Shown: one piece after another, positions 46,721 through 59,600 of the stretch
How positions within the stretch are numbered: the first letter of the stretch is position 1
How the letters are laid out: each line of letters begins with the position of its first letter
Assembly (NCBI GenBank): GCA_031308135.1
Contig: JAHLJT010009436.1
Span: 120,753,608 to 120,817,607, forward strand
Length of the DNA stretch: 64,000 nt
Origin: Acheta domesticus
Lineage: Eukaryota > Arthropoda > Insecta > Orthoptera > Gryllidae
Direction: 5' to 3'
Notes under the pieces: generated by a model
Seen by the model: only the letters and a program-made list of their open reading frames with translations
Told to the model about the DNA's origin: nothing
The model's database searches: none
Position numbers and translations under genes: made by a program

Positions 46721-48239
46721 CATTCGAAACTCAAATTGTGCAATGCACGTAAATGGGTTGCATAAGAGCGAGTAATAACAGTCGGACTGATAAAAATTCA
46801 AAAACAACAGGAAGAATAGATATAGAAATATGAAAGACCATTCACACAAAAAGCTTCGTACCGCTATTTCATTAACTGAGTCTTTAAATTCAAAACGAGA
46901 ACCTTTTCAGTAGCAGAAATCATTTTAGCTTCCATTATTATTTCCTTATTATGTCGTTCCAAGAAACATTTTCATGCGAGCTTTTATCTAATATTAAAAA
47001 TCTGGAGGTTCTAAAAATTAAAAATCACGTATTATTTAGTTTTCAAATCACAGTGAAATTTAAATAACTGATATATCATTAAAAAGCTCTTGGATTTTTT
47101 ATCAATACCACGAATCTAAATGGAATGTTTATCTTCCAAAAATAAGGCCAGCCATAAAAGAAACCGCAGAGAAAACACCATGTATATATTCTAGACATAT
47201 GCATGTCGTATCAGAGTATTCGAACGTACATTGTACTGTGTATTAGGCTGCGAGATTGACGATTTCACGGAACGCCCTTTATCTGAAGCACGGAAAGTGA
47301 GAAGGGCGCACTTGAATATCGACACGCCGTTGCCAGGATACCGCCTCGTTTGGAACGCGACAGATATGCGTGTTCATACTAGCGTGAGGAGTATGTGACA
47401 ACACCGCCGCCACTTCTTCCTGAAATGGCGCCACACCCCTCCCTCTAAAAGTATCTATCTCTTAATCCTTTGTTTTAGTTTTCACAAGCACACTCGTGAC
47501 TAAAAACCTGCTAGTGTGTTGTTTTCTACAATGAATTCAATGGTATTTTTGCTGAATTCAGCTTTATTAACAGTTACACATATTAACATCAAGCAATTAC
47601 ATGCAAATGATTAATTATAATGCGGTTACTGAAAGGATATTCATGATAACTCACCCATATAGGAATCCGTTTGATGCAATACGTCATTGAACATTATTGA
47701 ATCCCAGGGATATGAGCGTATTACCGACATATTCCATGACCTTGAAATTGATCTTTACTTGGTTGGAATACACAATATAATTTTACGGAAACGTTAATGA
47801 AAGATATATACCTGAGAAAACATTCACATTCAATTTGGCACCATACGAAACAGTTTACGAATTAATGAAATTAGATCAATTTAAAAAAGAAGAACAGTCA
47901 CAACAGTGCATGATTAGATAATTCATTACAAAAGCAACTATTATATGCAATTGAAAGCAAAATAACTTCAAAGTTTTATGATTCGCGTAGGTATGTTCCA
48001 GTTGAGAAGTTGGGACATTCGATTTTAAAGAACGGCTTAAAGGAAGAAGAAAGTTTACAAAATGGCCTTTTGTTTTAGCAATCTTTCCTAATACTAATAC
48101 CGAGCTGCTAGATAAGAATGACTGTCAATTGTCTGTTACACAACAATCAATGGTCGCAATTAACATAATATAGAGTAACTTAAAATAGAAAATTGAGAAT
48201 TACAATAGAAAGGCATCGAAACACGACACGGAACACAGG
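46721..48239. other. AT-rich stretch with a mixed centre
   Basis: AT-rich except about 47240-47460, which has balanced composition, CpG and AATGGCGCCAC. No ATG frame of 60 codons from 46850 to 48239. Otherwise nothing recognised. Confidence 0.55.
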
Positions 48240-49070
48240 ATACTCCGACCGAGATCAAGTCTCCGCAAAAGCTATTCTTTTGATTTAGTCGTGCATTTCC
48301 CAGCGTCTGCCTCACTCCGCCCCTTCTCGAGTGGCGATTACCACCCCGCCGCCCATCGATCGCGGGCCATTTGAACGTGGCGGGCGGCCCGTGCGCGGCG
48401 CCGCAACAGTTCGCGCGACGGCCAAGAGATGGCTCCAGCGACTATCCGGCGCCTCCGCGCGGAGCCGCCGCGATCGGCGCTGCGCTGACCAACGCGGGGC
48501 GGTCTCGAGCTCCGGACCGCGCCCGCGACGGGTGAGAGGAGGTGGCGACGGCGGCAGCCGCGGTAGCTACGCCGCGGGCGACGACACTGCCAGGAAAAAC
48601 CTCGGCCCTCGTACTACTTTGCGGCGCTTCCTGGTCGGACCGAGCGGGGCGCCGTTGGGCGGGTTTTTTGCGAGCCCCGGGGCTGTGAGGGTCGTAGCGG
48701 AGCGGGTGGAGGAGAGGAGGAAGGTTTGAGAGGAGGAAGGTGCAAGCGGCCCCCATCTGCACGGCACGGAGAGGGGGGGGGCGTGCGTGCCGCGCGCGAC
48801 CGAGGGGCTTTACGATGGTGGCGTGCGTCGGACCGAGTAACCGGATGACCCGCGGGCGGGAACGTCCAAGACTCGTCGCGCCGACCAACGGTCCGCCGGA
48901 CAGACGGGGTGTCAAAGGAAAGCGAGAGAGTCGGCGAGCGCGTGCGATTAAAGGCGACGCCCGGGCCCACCCAAACGGCAAATTAACGATCGCGCAGACG
49001 CGACTCAAAGGAAACGAGAATCGAATTTCCCAGCGTTTCTGTGGGTCTAGTTTCGGCACGGCCCCGAACG
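48240..49070. other. GC-rich CpG block 20
   Basis: CpG-dense, 48340-48970, with GGTGGCGACGGCGGCAGCCGCGG. Frames of 66 to 205 codons overlap on both strands and are Arg/Pro/Ser-rich. Composition and size fit a CpG-island promoter, but no start site can be fixed. Confidence 0.5.
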
Positions 49071-50479
49071 TATCAGCAGAAAAAGCAATTCTATGTCAAA
49101 AATGTGGAGAGAATCATAATTGTTTGAATTCAAGGGAAAAGCAAACTATTAAACTGTTACCAGGGATCAAAATATAGTTAGATTTTCGAAGACATGCACA
49201 CGATGTACATCTTGGCTTTCAACAAAAGAATGCAGAAAAAAACACACCTCTTTATAAACATCGATGAGTGGATGTTACAGTTCACTGAACTCCCTCCACC
49301 GGAAGAGATACCTTTGCCATCCAGTGTATGGCAGAAAAATTACAAACTTGTGTTAAGTATGGGTTAGTACCTGCTGTGGGAACTGAAAGGCATTGGATCA
49401 TTATCTACAATGGATTTATGTAGGACGATAAGCGAGGATTTTTTGTGTCATATATAAGAGTTAGAAATAGCGGGAGCACATGAACTGCCAGGACCACCGA
49501 AATAGAAAAATATGCAAAATAATAGCAGTCACGAGCTTTTAATTGTTTTCCGATCAATATATTTCTTCGGATTTTTATGAGAAAGGGGCACCGTTACAAG
49601 ACCTGGGTACTATCAAAAAAATTAAGCAGCTGCAATACGATCAGAAACATGGTCTTTTAACAATAGAGTGCACGTCTGCAACTATTCATTTATTATGTGA
49701 GTGAGCAAAACCGGCCACTTTCCGACACACATCGGAGCTAAAGATACGGGTAAGGGTAAGGTTAAATGTACTGGGTGACTGGGTGTTGTAATCATCCCTC
49801 ATTTTCTACACAACTGCCAATGATCTATAACGTAGGCTGTGATCCACTATTTAGACTGATGAGACAAATGTCTCAACATCGACAAAGATTACAATTTGGG
49901 TTTGCACAACTTTCAGAGTTGAACTAGTGATCATTTTACATACGTTGTACGAGAATGGATACCGTAGAATATTTAGAGACCTACTAAAATCTAAAATACA
50001 AATTTCATTTGTAAATGAACACATATTTGTTCTGGGTTGTGACTATTTCATTTACACGATTACTAGTAATCAGATTTTAATACCCGAAAAAGCAGCGTAA
50101 AGAATTTTTCAATCTTTGAGCGAGTCTTTGTGTGTGCCAGGAATGTGCATTTGAAACGTAATTATTCCTACAAGATTATTTACACGATTTTCCTGGTATA
50201 ATTAAAAACTCTTTGAACGCTTCATTTTCAACCAAATACGAAGGTTAGCCTTTCATTTGAAGGATTCCAATTATTTTGATGATCAAAGTTTATATCTCCA
50301 CGAGAGATGCCAAATTTTCCTTATAGTTCATCTATGTAAAAAGAATTTACACATTTTTTCTGCTTTAAAATTACTCAGAGCTTTCAGTCCAAACCAGCGT
50401 TGCGTTTCAAATACAATAGCTGCATGGATTGTAGAGATTACTGCATATTATTTTTTACCTATACACATAACGAAAAACA
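49071..50479. other. AT-rich stretch, possible decayed element
   Basis: AT-rich to mixed. GATACGGGTAAGGGTAAGGTTAA at 49743-49765 is a short G-rich run, not a telomere array. Around 49240-49460 there are several short non-low-complexity stretches broken by stops that might be an old coding remnant. I could not join or identify anything. Confidence 0.35.
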
Positions 50480-50580
50480 TAATAGTAATAATAATAATAA
50501 TAATATAATTAATAACAATTTATTAATAAGAATATTCATAATATAAATAATAAAAATAATAATAACAATAATATTTGCGT
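50480..50580 (+). repeat. (AAT)n microsatellite and AT-rich tail
   Basis: About nine AAT triplets, then imperfect AAT/AAC/AATA runs to about 50575. Confidence 0.9.
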
Positions 50581-51769
50581 TTGTGTATTCGTATTAATTT
50601 AATTCGCTTCTTAAAACCTCTTAATTTGCATTTCTTTTCAAGGGTTTAATTTGTAATTTTCTTTAAATTAAAAAAGTATTCGTAGTGTGATACAGAATTA
50701 CAGATACGAGGAAGTTGCAGGAATCGATCGTCGGTAACGCACGTGCAAAGACATTGACAAATATATCTTGAGAGGAAACAACCTTGGCCCCACTCATGCG
50801 TCGCTTCATACGTCCAAGCCCAGAGGATGAAGGCGACAAAGACAGATGAATAAACAGATGGATACGCAAATAGTCAAAATGACAATCACACGCGAGTACT
50901 AAGGACAACAAGGAGACGCATTTCAAGTTGCATTATGCCTCCGACAGATAAAGTGACAGCCCAAGAGAACAAAGGGCCAGCGACCAGCGAACACGACGGT
51001 AGACGCAAATACGAAGTGTCATTCGAATTGAAGCGCCGCTATAGCTTCTCTTTGCGATGGGTGCCACACCACTTCGCTAACGAACAGTGTCGCACTATTT
51101 AATAACCGCACCAAACACACAAGCACCTAATTGTACACACATTGCGTAATAATGAGAATAAACACAGACTGTATTCACGGAGAGTGCAAACTGCAATTCA
51201 AATAACCACTCGAAACACGAAATTTCCAGGAGATTCGACAGTACTCTGAACACTTCGTTCGCATCCATTAGTCTTGATTTCGCACCCGCAATTTGAACGA
51301 GATTTTAAAATTTTCTTTATTGAGAAGGCAGACGACGGTGTAGACGATATATCAATATCGTAGTATATAAGGTAGAAATGGCTTCATTCTGTATGATAAT
51401 TTATTATGAAATCGATCATGAACAAGAACTTCAGCACGGAGGTAGCATTTACCTTTTTATCATAGCGAAGCAAACTAGACAATAAAGTGGCAATTTTTTT
51501 GGTCATCCAGAGTTCTTTTTCTGAAAAGAGCAGCAGTGCTTGTTCACACAAATACAGTTTTCGTAGCTTGGAAATTAAGTAGATACCCTGTAATATTTCT
51601 AAACGCTAGAAACATCTAAGAACATTTTCTGACAATTTTCAAAAATACAAAATGTTTTCCCGCCAATAAGATGCCCCGAAGCAAAGAATTGTCCTGAATT
51701 CTGGATTCCACATGCATTACTCCTGTTCATTATCGGGCCCAAAGCAGGGAGTGCTCGAAGCTGCCCTAT
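50581..51769. other. AT-rich stretch with a mixed part
   Basis: AT-rich at both ends; 50700-51080 is more balanced and purine-leaning. CGATATATCAATATCG at 51347-51362 is nearly palindromic. No element named. Confidence 0.45.
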
Positions 51770-52030
51770 CTGCCAACGTGACCCAGAGTGCACGCAGGTG
51801 TATCCGCCCTGCTGTCCGGTTCACTGACGCGCTTCGTGACATGAGACGAGCGGGAGCGAAGGGGACGGGAGGTTGAGTGACGTGCCGAGTGCGAGGGCGA
51901 CATTGGAGCCCCTGTATTAGGGGTAAGCGAGCAGATCCAGCGGACGACGCCTACAGGATTGAGGAGGTTAGGATCGTGATAAGTATCGACCTCAAGGGAT
52001 AGCAGCGCGATACAGCGGATCATCTAAGAA
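51770..52030. other. GC-richer block 21
   Basis: Balanced to GC-rich with CpG. A minus-strand frame of 85 codons (51766-52023) is the only frame of 60 codons confined to the block and has a fairly natural composition, but no recognised domain. The part near 51838-51900 loosely resembles 52708-52765 (TGAGAC, then a G/A-rich stretch ending CGAGG). Confidence 0.35.
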
Positions 52031-52705
52031 GCGTCGTGACTAGTGGGCCGAAAAATACCGAAAAAATACCAAAAAAGCAAAACAAAACATCGTTTCGCGC
52101 TAATTGACCAAAAAAAGAATTTATCAGAAAAAACTGCTTTTTGAAATCGATTTTATCAACTGATTTTTATTGCTGCCTGGAGTACATTTTACGAGCAAGA
52201 ACGAGCAAATTCAATCCATTCGGACTAAATAAAATGACAGATTGTCATACGTGAATAAATGAATGGACGAGACGCCTCACGTTTTAGCAGAATCAACAAA
52301 CATTTAAGAAATAATCAATTTGAAAGAGAGGGTCGCAATTTTTGTAAGGCCTGGAGTACATTTTATCCCACTAAGTAATATAAAAAATAGTATGTCCAAA
52401 ATAAAGCAACACAATGTATTGTTCAACAAAGATTCTCGTCCACAAAGTTACAAGAACACTAAGCGTTTCTCGATTAAAATAAATATTTAATAATAATACT
52501 AATAAAAAACAACAATAACAACAATTTAATCTTAACAAATTTAGTGACCGCGATGTATTATTTTAAAATGAAAAAATACCGAAAAAAAACAACAAACAAA
52601 CCAAACATCCTTACTGACCATCCTAATTGACCGAAACCAGAAAGTATTCGAATAAATGGTTTTTTGAAATCGATTTTATCAACTGACTTTTCATTGCAGC
52701 ATGTT
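52031..52705 (+). repeat. direct-repeat complex
   Basis: Segment A (about 52050-52176) and A' (about 52570-52700) align over roughly 130 bases. Both start GAAAAA(A)TACCGAAAAAA, contain CTAATTGACC, and share the exact run TTGAAATCGATTTTATCAACTGA. In addition GCCTGGAGTACATTTTA occurs at 52175-52191, right after A, and again at 52349-52365. The arrangement is too irregular for a simple tandem array. It could be solo terminal repeats of an old element or nested duplications. Confidence 0.8.
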
Positions 52706-53060
52706 GGCGATGTGAGACAAAGGCGTCAAGAGGGGCGAGGGGGAGGCTGGGTGACTGGGAGCGGTCGAGGCGCCGCGTGGCGTTGCGCGCGCAGCTAAGG
52801 CACGCGCGAGATCGGGAGCGAGGCCGCGCGGCCAGGGGCAGGTCAGCGCAGCGGCCGCGCTGCAATCGGAGCCGGGGCGAGGGCGAGGGCGGGAGCCGGC
52901 GCCAGCTGTTGGCCGCCCGCCGCACGCGCCCGTTCGTATTTTAAGTTCCGACGCCATGGAATGCTGGCGGCGGGGGCGGCGGCGGCGGCGTGACGAAACG
53001 CGAATGCAGCACTTAAGAGGCGGCAGCACGCCGCGCCCAAGGATCGGAGCTTCCTGCTAT
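52706..53060. other. GC-rich CpG block 22
   Basis: CpG-rich with GAGCCGGGGCGAGGGCGAGG and GGCGGCGGGGGCGGCGGCGG runs (the latter about 52967-52990). Frames of 75 to 112 codons on the minus strand overlap in different phases. No gene is called. Confidence 0.5.
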
Positions 53061-53800
53061 GGGTGTGCAAAAATGTGGCAAGGCACTCACTTGATCAGTC
53101 TTTTGCCCACAATTTACAACTTCCTATTACAAAGTTCAATTCTGATTTTAAATAAGTCTGGAAGTCTGTTCTACACCATTCTTAATATGAAAATTTTGAC
53201 TCGTACAATCCAGTCAATCCTCTATTTCTACATTCCCGCGCCGTTATATTAAACAAGTGACAAGTTATATTTCTCAACTTCAAATTCAATTCTGAACGCT
53301 CACATTTTTGAAAAATATTTTTTTTTATACTCGACAGTTCAATAGTACATAACATTTTCTCTGTCTATAATCACGGATTTTTTGAAAGATCTCAGAATGT
53401 GCAAAGTTACATTAACAAATCTAGGCAACTAAAAAAAGGATCTTAAAGATCAAAGAGATATTCGCTTGATATGTACCTTTTTTTAACTCCATTTACTTCT
53501 GTGAATCAAGCTGCTAGAAGTTCACGAAGCACACTAGTTGATAGTTTCCAAGTTATTTATAGACTCTTCTATTTATCCTCGTCAAAATTTAAACAAAAGT
53601 TTTTTTCAACTTTCATTAACAAGTTATGTCCACATACCACAAATTGGCATAATGCACCCACAAAAACTAATCGCGTTTCTCATCTAACTCAAATTACCAT
53701 CGATCACACAGCAGTGCTTCACCGATTTGAGAAAGTTTTATTTCCTTCTTTTTTTCCCTTTACATTTCCACGGGCACAACACAACTACAGACTGCGGATA
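53061..53800. other. AT-rich stretch
   Basis: AT-rich. A 98-codon frame (52956-53252) and the start of a 146-codon plus-strand frame (53471-53911) fall here. The latter has a mixed, non-repetitive composition in its AT-rich part but no domain I recognise. Confidence 0.35.
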
Positions 53801-54140
53801 TTACTAGAGTTGGAAGCAATTCGCCCGGAGAACCTCAAACGCCTTCACTTCGAGACCACAGTGTGGGTGAAAAGCGGGACAGGGTATGGCCCGTTTGCTT
53901 GGGGCAGGTGAGATTCGGCGATGCGGCGTCGACCTTTCGGCAGCGCAAATGCCACGAGCGTTCGTCCGCGGGCGGGACGGCGCGCGGCGGGGAGGAAACG
54001 GGCGGGGCGGAGCGGGGAAGGGAAGGTCGGTGAGGGCGGCGCGGCGGAACGGCCCCAGGTCCGGCGCCGCGCTGCCGGGGGCGGCTCGCGCGAGGCGAAC
54101 GCCATCGGGGGTCTCACAATGAAAACAAAAGAGGGGAAGC
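53801..54140. other. GC-rich CpG block 23
   Basis: Strongly G-rich on the plus strand (GGCGGGGCGGAGCGGGGAAG and neighbours, about 53960-54040). Overlapping frames of 74 to 116 codons occur on both strands, all low-complexity. Confidence 0.5.
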
Positions 54141-55860
54141 ACTAATGGACTCACGGGCCACGTGAGGTGCCTCTTAATGGGCAGATGGGTCGGATAAAAA
54201 GCTAGAGATGAAATGTGTGGAATAATTATCGCGCTTTTTTTAACCTAAAAGTACATGCAAACAGCTTACACATTTTCACCTTTAAAGAAATGTTCTTGAC
54301 TGAGAAATTTTGTCCGACTGATATCTCCTTCTTTTGTTCATACTTTTTATCTTACAAAATTAAACAGCTATTTTTTCCATGATTAACCCTACCTTTCTTC
54401 CCATACGAAATGTTTGTTTCGTATTGTACAAATATCTTATGGTATGATATGAATATTACGTAGAGTGAAGTCTCCTAATCTGGAATACGTTCCTAATGTG
54501 AAATAACGAAATATCGGACCTATATTAAGCTGACGTCTCGAGAAAAAAATTGGGAATTATTTGAAGAGGCTCCCTTATCGAGCATCATGTTCTTGAGTTG
54601 AAGTTCTTGAGAGAAGTGGAAGAGCGTGTTTTCTTCAGATATTTCAACAGATATTCATATATTTCAACAAACATACTGGAGCAGTAAAAAAAGTAATTGT
54701 CGTTACGCCTGTGGCGTAAGTATTAGGAATAATTATCTATACAGTATGTGTTAGTTGTATATCTAAGGAAATATCAGAGAATGTATAAAGAACACTGACG
54801 CAGATTTTGACCGCGAAACATCTTAAAATCATTATGACAATTTCACTAATGTGGAAAATGAGCATTGTCTTAACGTAGAATATTCCGCATTGATGCCGAA
54901 TGTAAAATGTACATAGTTGTTTTGGCTGTATACATTAAGTTGCAGTTTCTAACATATTAATGTTGACTTTCTACACCGTACTGAGGAGGTGTATGGTCTA
55001 AGAGCTGAGCTGATGAGACTCAGTGACAGAAGTGTAAGAACCGGGCTCATGCGCCATTTGCAGGTAATCCGACAAATAATTTCGTCTGCATGAATTGTCT
55101 GTAATATTAAACTTATATTTAAATAAATATATAACTTATATTTTTGTTTAAATAAACGTCGTTCTAGACGTTAATGAATGTATTATTTGCTAAAAAGAAA
55201 AAGCATTCACTATTTCACTTTAGGAACGCGGTACGCCTGATGTGGAATATATGTAGACCTTCTTCAATTACGAAATATCGTGAATTTCTAAAAGATTTAA
55301 GAGAGTAATATGAACCAACTGTGTTTACAAATTAGTAGTCTGAGTAATTATTTATACTAGTCTTCAAATTTGTGCTTATTTGTGAAGTTGTAGAAAATGT
55401 AAAAAAGTATTCCACTTTTGGGCGCTTTAAAAATATTTAAGAACTCATTTCCTGTCTTTGTGCCGTGAATAAGGATATTTACTGAGGCACAGGAAAAGTC
55501 TATTTCCTGTCATTGTGAATAGCGTATTGAACGAAAGTATTCAAAAATTTTAAACATATTTTTTCATGATCCATTAAAATTGTGTTAAGTATTACAATTC
55601 AAAAGCATTTTCTGTATTTTTAACAAATATTATATCCTGTATCTTTTCCCGTACCTGCAAATAAAAATGAAAATGTTTGATTACTACAGGTAACAGTGTT
55701 GCACAATCTAGATTTAATCACTTTTTTCAGAGAGGGAAAAAGCTATTAAACTAGTGAAAATGCCAAAAAAATGTGCAATTCGAAAATACTAAAACCTTCC
55801 CACAACGAATCACAAGCTTCAAAACTAATCGTCAACGTAACGCAAAAAACTCATCACAAG
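54141..55860. other. 1.7-kb AT-rich stretch
   Basis: No ATG frame of 60 codons begins here. Short inexact repeats of AGATATTTCAACA occur near 54636-54668, and TATTTCCTGTC(A/T)TTGTG occurs near 55450 and 55500. No element named. Confidence 0.55.
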
Positions 55861-56270
55861 CCAAGGCGCCGAGATCAAACGTGACACAAACATAAAACGA
55901 AGTGCAAGAACGAGAATACAAACGAACTACCATTTCGGTACAAAGCGATAGAATGTATCAGAAACGCTTCAACCGAGCAGCGCCTCGAGCAGGACGATGG
56001 CTGACCGTCGCTGTCCGCGGGCAAAGAAGAGCGGCACCGCGCTGCGATCACGCCTGGCTGAGTCACGGCCCGCTTTCGCGAGAGCGCTTTCGGAAAAAAA
56101 GCCAAGTTCGAAGACGGCCAAGGGAACGATCGATCAATATCGGCGATTCCATCACCGCCGCCCGAGACAGGAGAACGTTACACGGACGGATGAAGATACA
56201 AGACGCGAGTATAAGACTTGGGGAACCACAGGGAAGTGCATCTCCATGTAGTGTCTCCTCCTTTTAACTT
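55861..56270. other. mixed-composition CpG segment (block 24)
   Basis: CpG-containing with balanced composition and no simple sequence. A 121-codon plus-strand frame (55902-56267), an 84-codon plus-strand frame and a 76-codon minus-strand frame overlap. Basic, unremarkable translations; no domain recognised. Confidence 0.35.
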
Positions 56271-56500
56271 TATAACGTTATAAAATTGGGGCAGGAACGA
56301 TCGCAACAAACCAACATCAATAGAAGGTTCTTTCTACGCTGGATCTTCCTAGTAATGAAGCTAAATTGTTGGGAGTGGCGTTTATATGTAAACGTGCGTG
56401 AAACGTGTAGAACACCGACCACAAAAGCTTGCATCAACATCCAAACAATGAGCAGATTTCTTCGGCGTTCAATGGTAAGCGGTCGGGCGTTTACGTGTCC
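56271..56500. other. AT-rich to mixed spacer
   Basis: Mixed composition; crossed by the beginnings of 219- and 236-codon plus-strand frames that run into the next GC-rich block. No recognisable motif. Confidence 0.35.
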
Positions 56501-57135
56501 AGCTTTTTCTGGAAACAAAAACCCGCGGAGCTCTCTGACGCAAAAGACCGGGAGAAAATTTGTTCGCAAGTTGGCGCGCGTGGGTGTGCGGCGCTCACGA
56601 AATCCCACTCGCCGCCGTCGCCGCCGTCGCCGCCGTCGCCAGCCCCTCCACCGCCACCTACAATGCCAGGAGCAAACGTGGGCACGCAGCGGCAATGTTC
56701 AGAGTCGCCACCGCGCGGCGGCAACGGAACGTCGAAAGTTTGGGCACGAAAACCGCAGACCCGCCGGCGCGGCGGCGCGGGAGGCGGCTGGCGGCGGTGT
56801 GGACGAGGTCTGCGGTGGCGGAGGGGGCGGGAGGGGCGGGCGGAACAGCGAGACGAGGGGGCGGGGCGAGCCAGGAACAGCGAGACGGTTGGTGGTGCCG
56901 AGTCCGGGCCTCCTGGTGTTATCGACAAACCCGCGGAGTGGCTAAGCCGGCCTCGGCTATCGCACGCGTCGCTTCAAAATTTCCAGAGGCTTTTAGCGGG
57001 AGTGGACGTCCGCACGAGGTGGACACGCGACCTTCGCGGAGTGGACGGAGCAACGCGTGAGGGATGGGAAGCCGCCGGCTGTCATAGCGGCTGGGGCGCC
57101 ACAGCCCCGTCCATTGGGGGCCGCCTCTCAGAAGT
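56501..57135. other. GC-rich CpG block 25
   Basis: CpG-rich with the GCCGCCGTC repeat and a G-rich stretch at 56815-56865. Plus-strand frames of 219, 236 and 166 codons occupy all three phases, so none is credible alone. The minus strand also has 104- to 145-codon frames. Confidence 0.5.
56611..56640 (+). repeat. GCCGCCGTC nonamer repeat
   Basis: Three perfect 9-bp units plus a third of another. It explains the Ala-Val or Pro-Ser-Pro tracts in the overlapping frames. Confidence 0.92.
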
Positions 57136-57950
57136 GTAATGTGAAATGGATTTCTCAAACTTTTAGAGTGTTCCGCGAAATCGTTGTCACATTGTTCTTG
57201 TTTCTCACCGTAAGCACAATGGTAATTCCTCATTCTGAGAATTACTTAAAAATGTATGTATAAAACGTACTGTGCGTTTACAGCGTTGTGAAACTCACCA
57301 TTACAGAGAGATTATTTCTTCTCTTTTGGAATTAAAGACGTAAACAGAAAGAATACTGCTTACCATTTTTCAGTTTGCATTCGCAAAATACTGAAAAAGG
57401 CTAAGAAGAGGTTAAAGGGAAATGTTAATGTATTCACACATTTATCAAAATTAAATGAACAGATATACTTAACTCGAGTGAAATATGTAATTTAAATATC
57501 ATATATCAAACTTAAGTTATTTTTCAATCGCAAGAATAACCATGCCATATTGAATATATTATTTTATTCATATGTGTAATACATTAAATATGCAAATTTA
57601 TTCTTCCAGAAACATAGTTCAAACACGTTGGCACAAAAGCTAATGTCATAATGACGTTAAAGTGATAATAAGTATAGCATGCCGATAGTAAAAAATGGGA
57701 ATCCAGCGGAGACAAAATTTCCAGTTTAAACGTTTTATAAAAATCACTTTTTTTAACGTTCAAAATCGCTCTTTTAATTCTGAACTAATGGCAAACGAAA
57801 CGACTGCGAATCTGCAAAATCCACGGATATTCGCCGTAACATAATTTGCAACCCCGTAAGTCGCTAATCCGCCTTCAAACATTGAATAATTTGGAACTCA
57901 ATTAATTATCAGAGAACTATCTCTCCGGAGCTCGTTAACCTTTGATGCAC
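57136..57950. other. AT-rich stretch
   Basis: AT-rich with an octamer word at 57590-57597. Nothing else recognised. Confidence 0.55.
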
Positions 57951-58275
57951 TTGAGAACTGGTTGGCACGTGGCAGGCTGCCGAGGCTTCTGACCCAAAAT
58001 TTTCACGTCGCGAAGCGGACGCTTATCCACAGCGAAACATAAATTTAATGACAGTCTCCGTCTGTTTACTCAGCGAAACTTCCCCTCGCTATCCACCGCG
58101 CGATCCTCTTATGCAAATCCACGAATTAACTATCAGCGTCAACGCGCAACTTCGGGGCGCGACGCGGCGTAACACAGAGAGATGCCGAAGTTTCACACGC
58201 CCCCTCCCCCAGCCAACACGGTAGCCCTTCTGTCGCCGCTCTTCGCTAATCTGTTCTCGCTTCCGAAGCCCTCAG
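57951..58275. promoter_or_regulatory. candidate regulatory segment with octamer
   Basis: Balanced, CpG-containing and non-repetitive. It contains ATGCAAATCC (58111-58120) next to ACGAATTAAC, and a CpG-dense GGGGCGCGACGCGGCG run at 58154. The composition resembles 27.42-27.62 kb, where the same 11-mer TATGCAAATCC occurs. A 73-codon plus-strand frame starts at 58182 and is unrecognised. Confidence 0.3.
58111..58118 (+). promoter_or_regulatory. octamer (POU) site
   Basis: ATGCAAAT in the context TATGCAAATCC, identical over 11 bases to the site at 27.57 kb. Function unproven. Confidence 0.3.
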
Positions 58276-58900
58276 AGGCCATGGCCACACATGATGTACG
58301 TGAAAGTCTTGTCCACATGGCATGCATGTACCTTATCGGCACATTCGCCAAAGCGAAAATGACGTACATTTGTTGTAACTGTTGCAACTGTTTAACCTAT
58401 TAATTCAATGTAAATTTAAATTATGATTTTTTTTATCAAGTTCATGTCCCTTACGTCATTAATTATTAATTTTTTGCCACAAAGTAAAATACCGGAGCGA
58501 TGAGGGAATAGAGGGTAAACTAAAATCTGTGTATCTGAGTCGATAAAAAATAAAATGGAAAAGTCTTAATTTTTAATTGACATTCAATATCCTTTCAACC
58601 CCTTCTTCTAAAATATTTCTAAATAATACAGCTTTAAAACTAGTACATTAATATTATTGAAACTTACTTCTAGGTAAAGAGAATTTATTACAGCTTCTTA
58701 CTTTCAATATGGATTCTTTAAAATCACATTTGATATATTATTCACTACATAGGGTTGACAGGAGTACATTTACAGAGAAGTGCTTTGAAGCTCGTACCAT
58801 AAAGTATTCAACATTTCAGCATATGAAATCCACTTTTCAGTAATTCTGTATAATTTCGGAGATCAAACAAAATACGTTTAAGACCTACCTTTCGGCCACT
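58276..58900. other. AT-rich stretch
   Basis: AT-rich; nothing recognised. Confidence 0.55.
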
Positions 58901-59600
58901 GGCCACCGCAGCCTGCGGTGTACTAAAGCTATCGCTCGTCAGTTGAAGCACACACGTGTTAACTCTGAGCTTGCTTTCGCGTAAACTGCCCGTCCTGACC
59001 GCAATCGCCCTTTCTCGTCTTATCTCCTCCACTGCTTTTGCTGAACCACTCTTTGAGACCCTTCTGCCCTCATTATCACACGTTTCACTCATTTGCTCCG
59101 CCGTATCCCCTCCCAGGCTCCTCCTCGCCGTCACCGTCACTGCCGCAAGAGCCGCTTTGGCCAGTTGCTGGCCGTAGCTGTCGCCACCGGCCCCGCCCAC
59201 CCGCCCTCTCTCCAGTGGCCACCGCGTGGCGGCGAGGCACTCGAGGGCGTTTCGAGCTGTCACGTCCGCCCGCGCTTTCAGAGGGAAGCGAGGGAAAGCG
59301 CGGCGTTTGCAAACGCTCGCCGAGGAGCCCTCGTGGCCGGCGCCGCGGGCGCTCCCGCCCACGCCGCCGCTGCCGGCGAAAAGTGCCGAGTGCCAACGCT
59401 CCCTTTTCGGCGCGTTCCTCGCCGCCAGCCGCCCTCCGATCCCAGCTCTCCCGCCCTCCGGTCCCCTCCCCCGCGCTCCTTCACCTTCCGTGCCAAGAGA
59501 AGGCAGATCGAGAATTCTCGCACTGAACAGTCATATCGATTGCAGGCGTCCACCCGAAGTACAGAGTCGAAGGACGAGTCTTCTGACGACGAGAAAGACA
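58901..59600 (-). other. GC-rich, pyrimidine-skewed CpG block 26
   Basis: The left part is C/T-rich on the plus strand (42 of 60 at 59041-59100 by hand count) and grades into CpG-dense DNA at 59160-59420. The minus strand is therefore the purine strand. Frames of 103 to 218 codons overlap on both strands in all phases. Confidence 0.5.

Noticed and set aside
49743..49765. Interstitial telomere-like GGGTAAGGGTAAGG
   Set aside because: Only two imperfect units that do not match TTAGG or TTAGGG arrays. Chance is sufficient.
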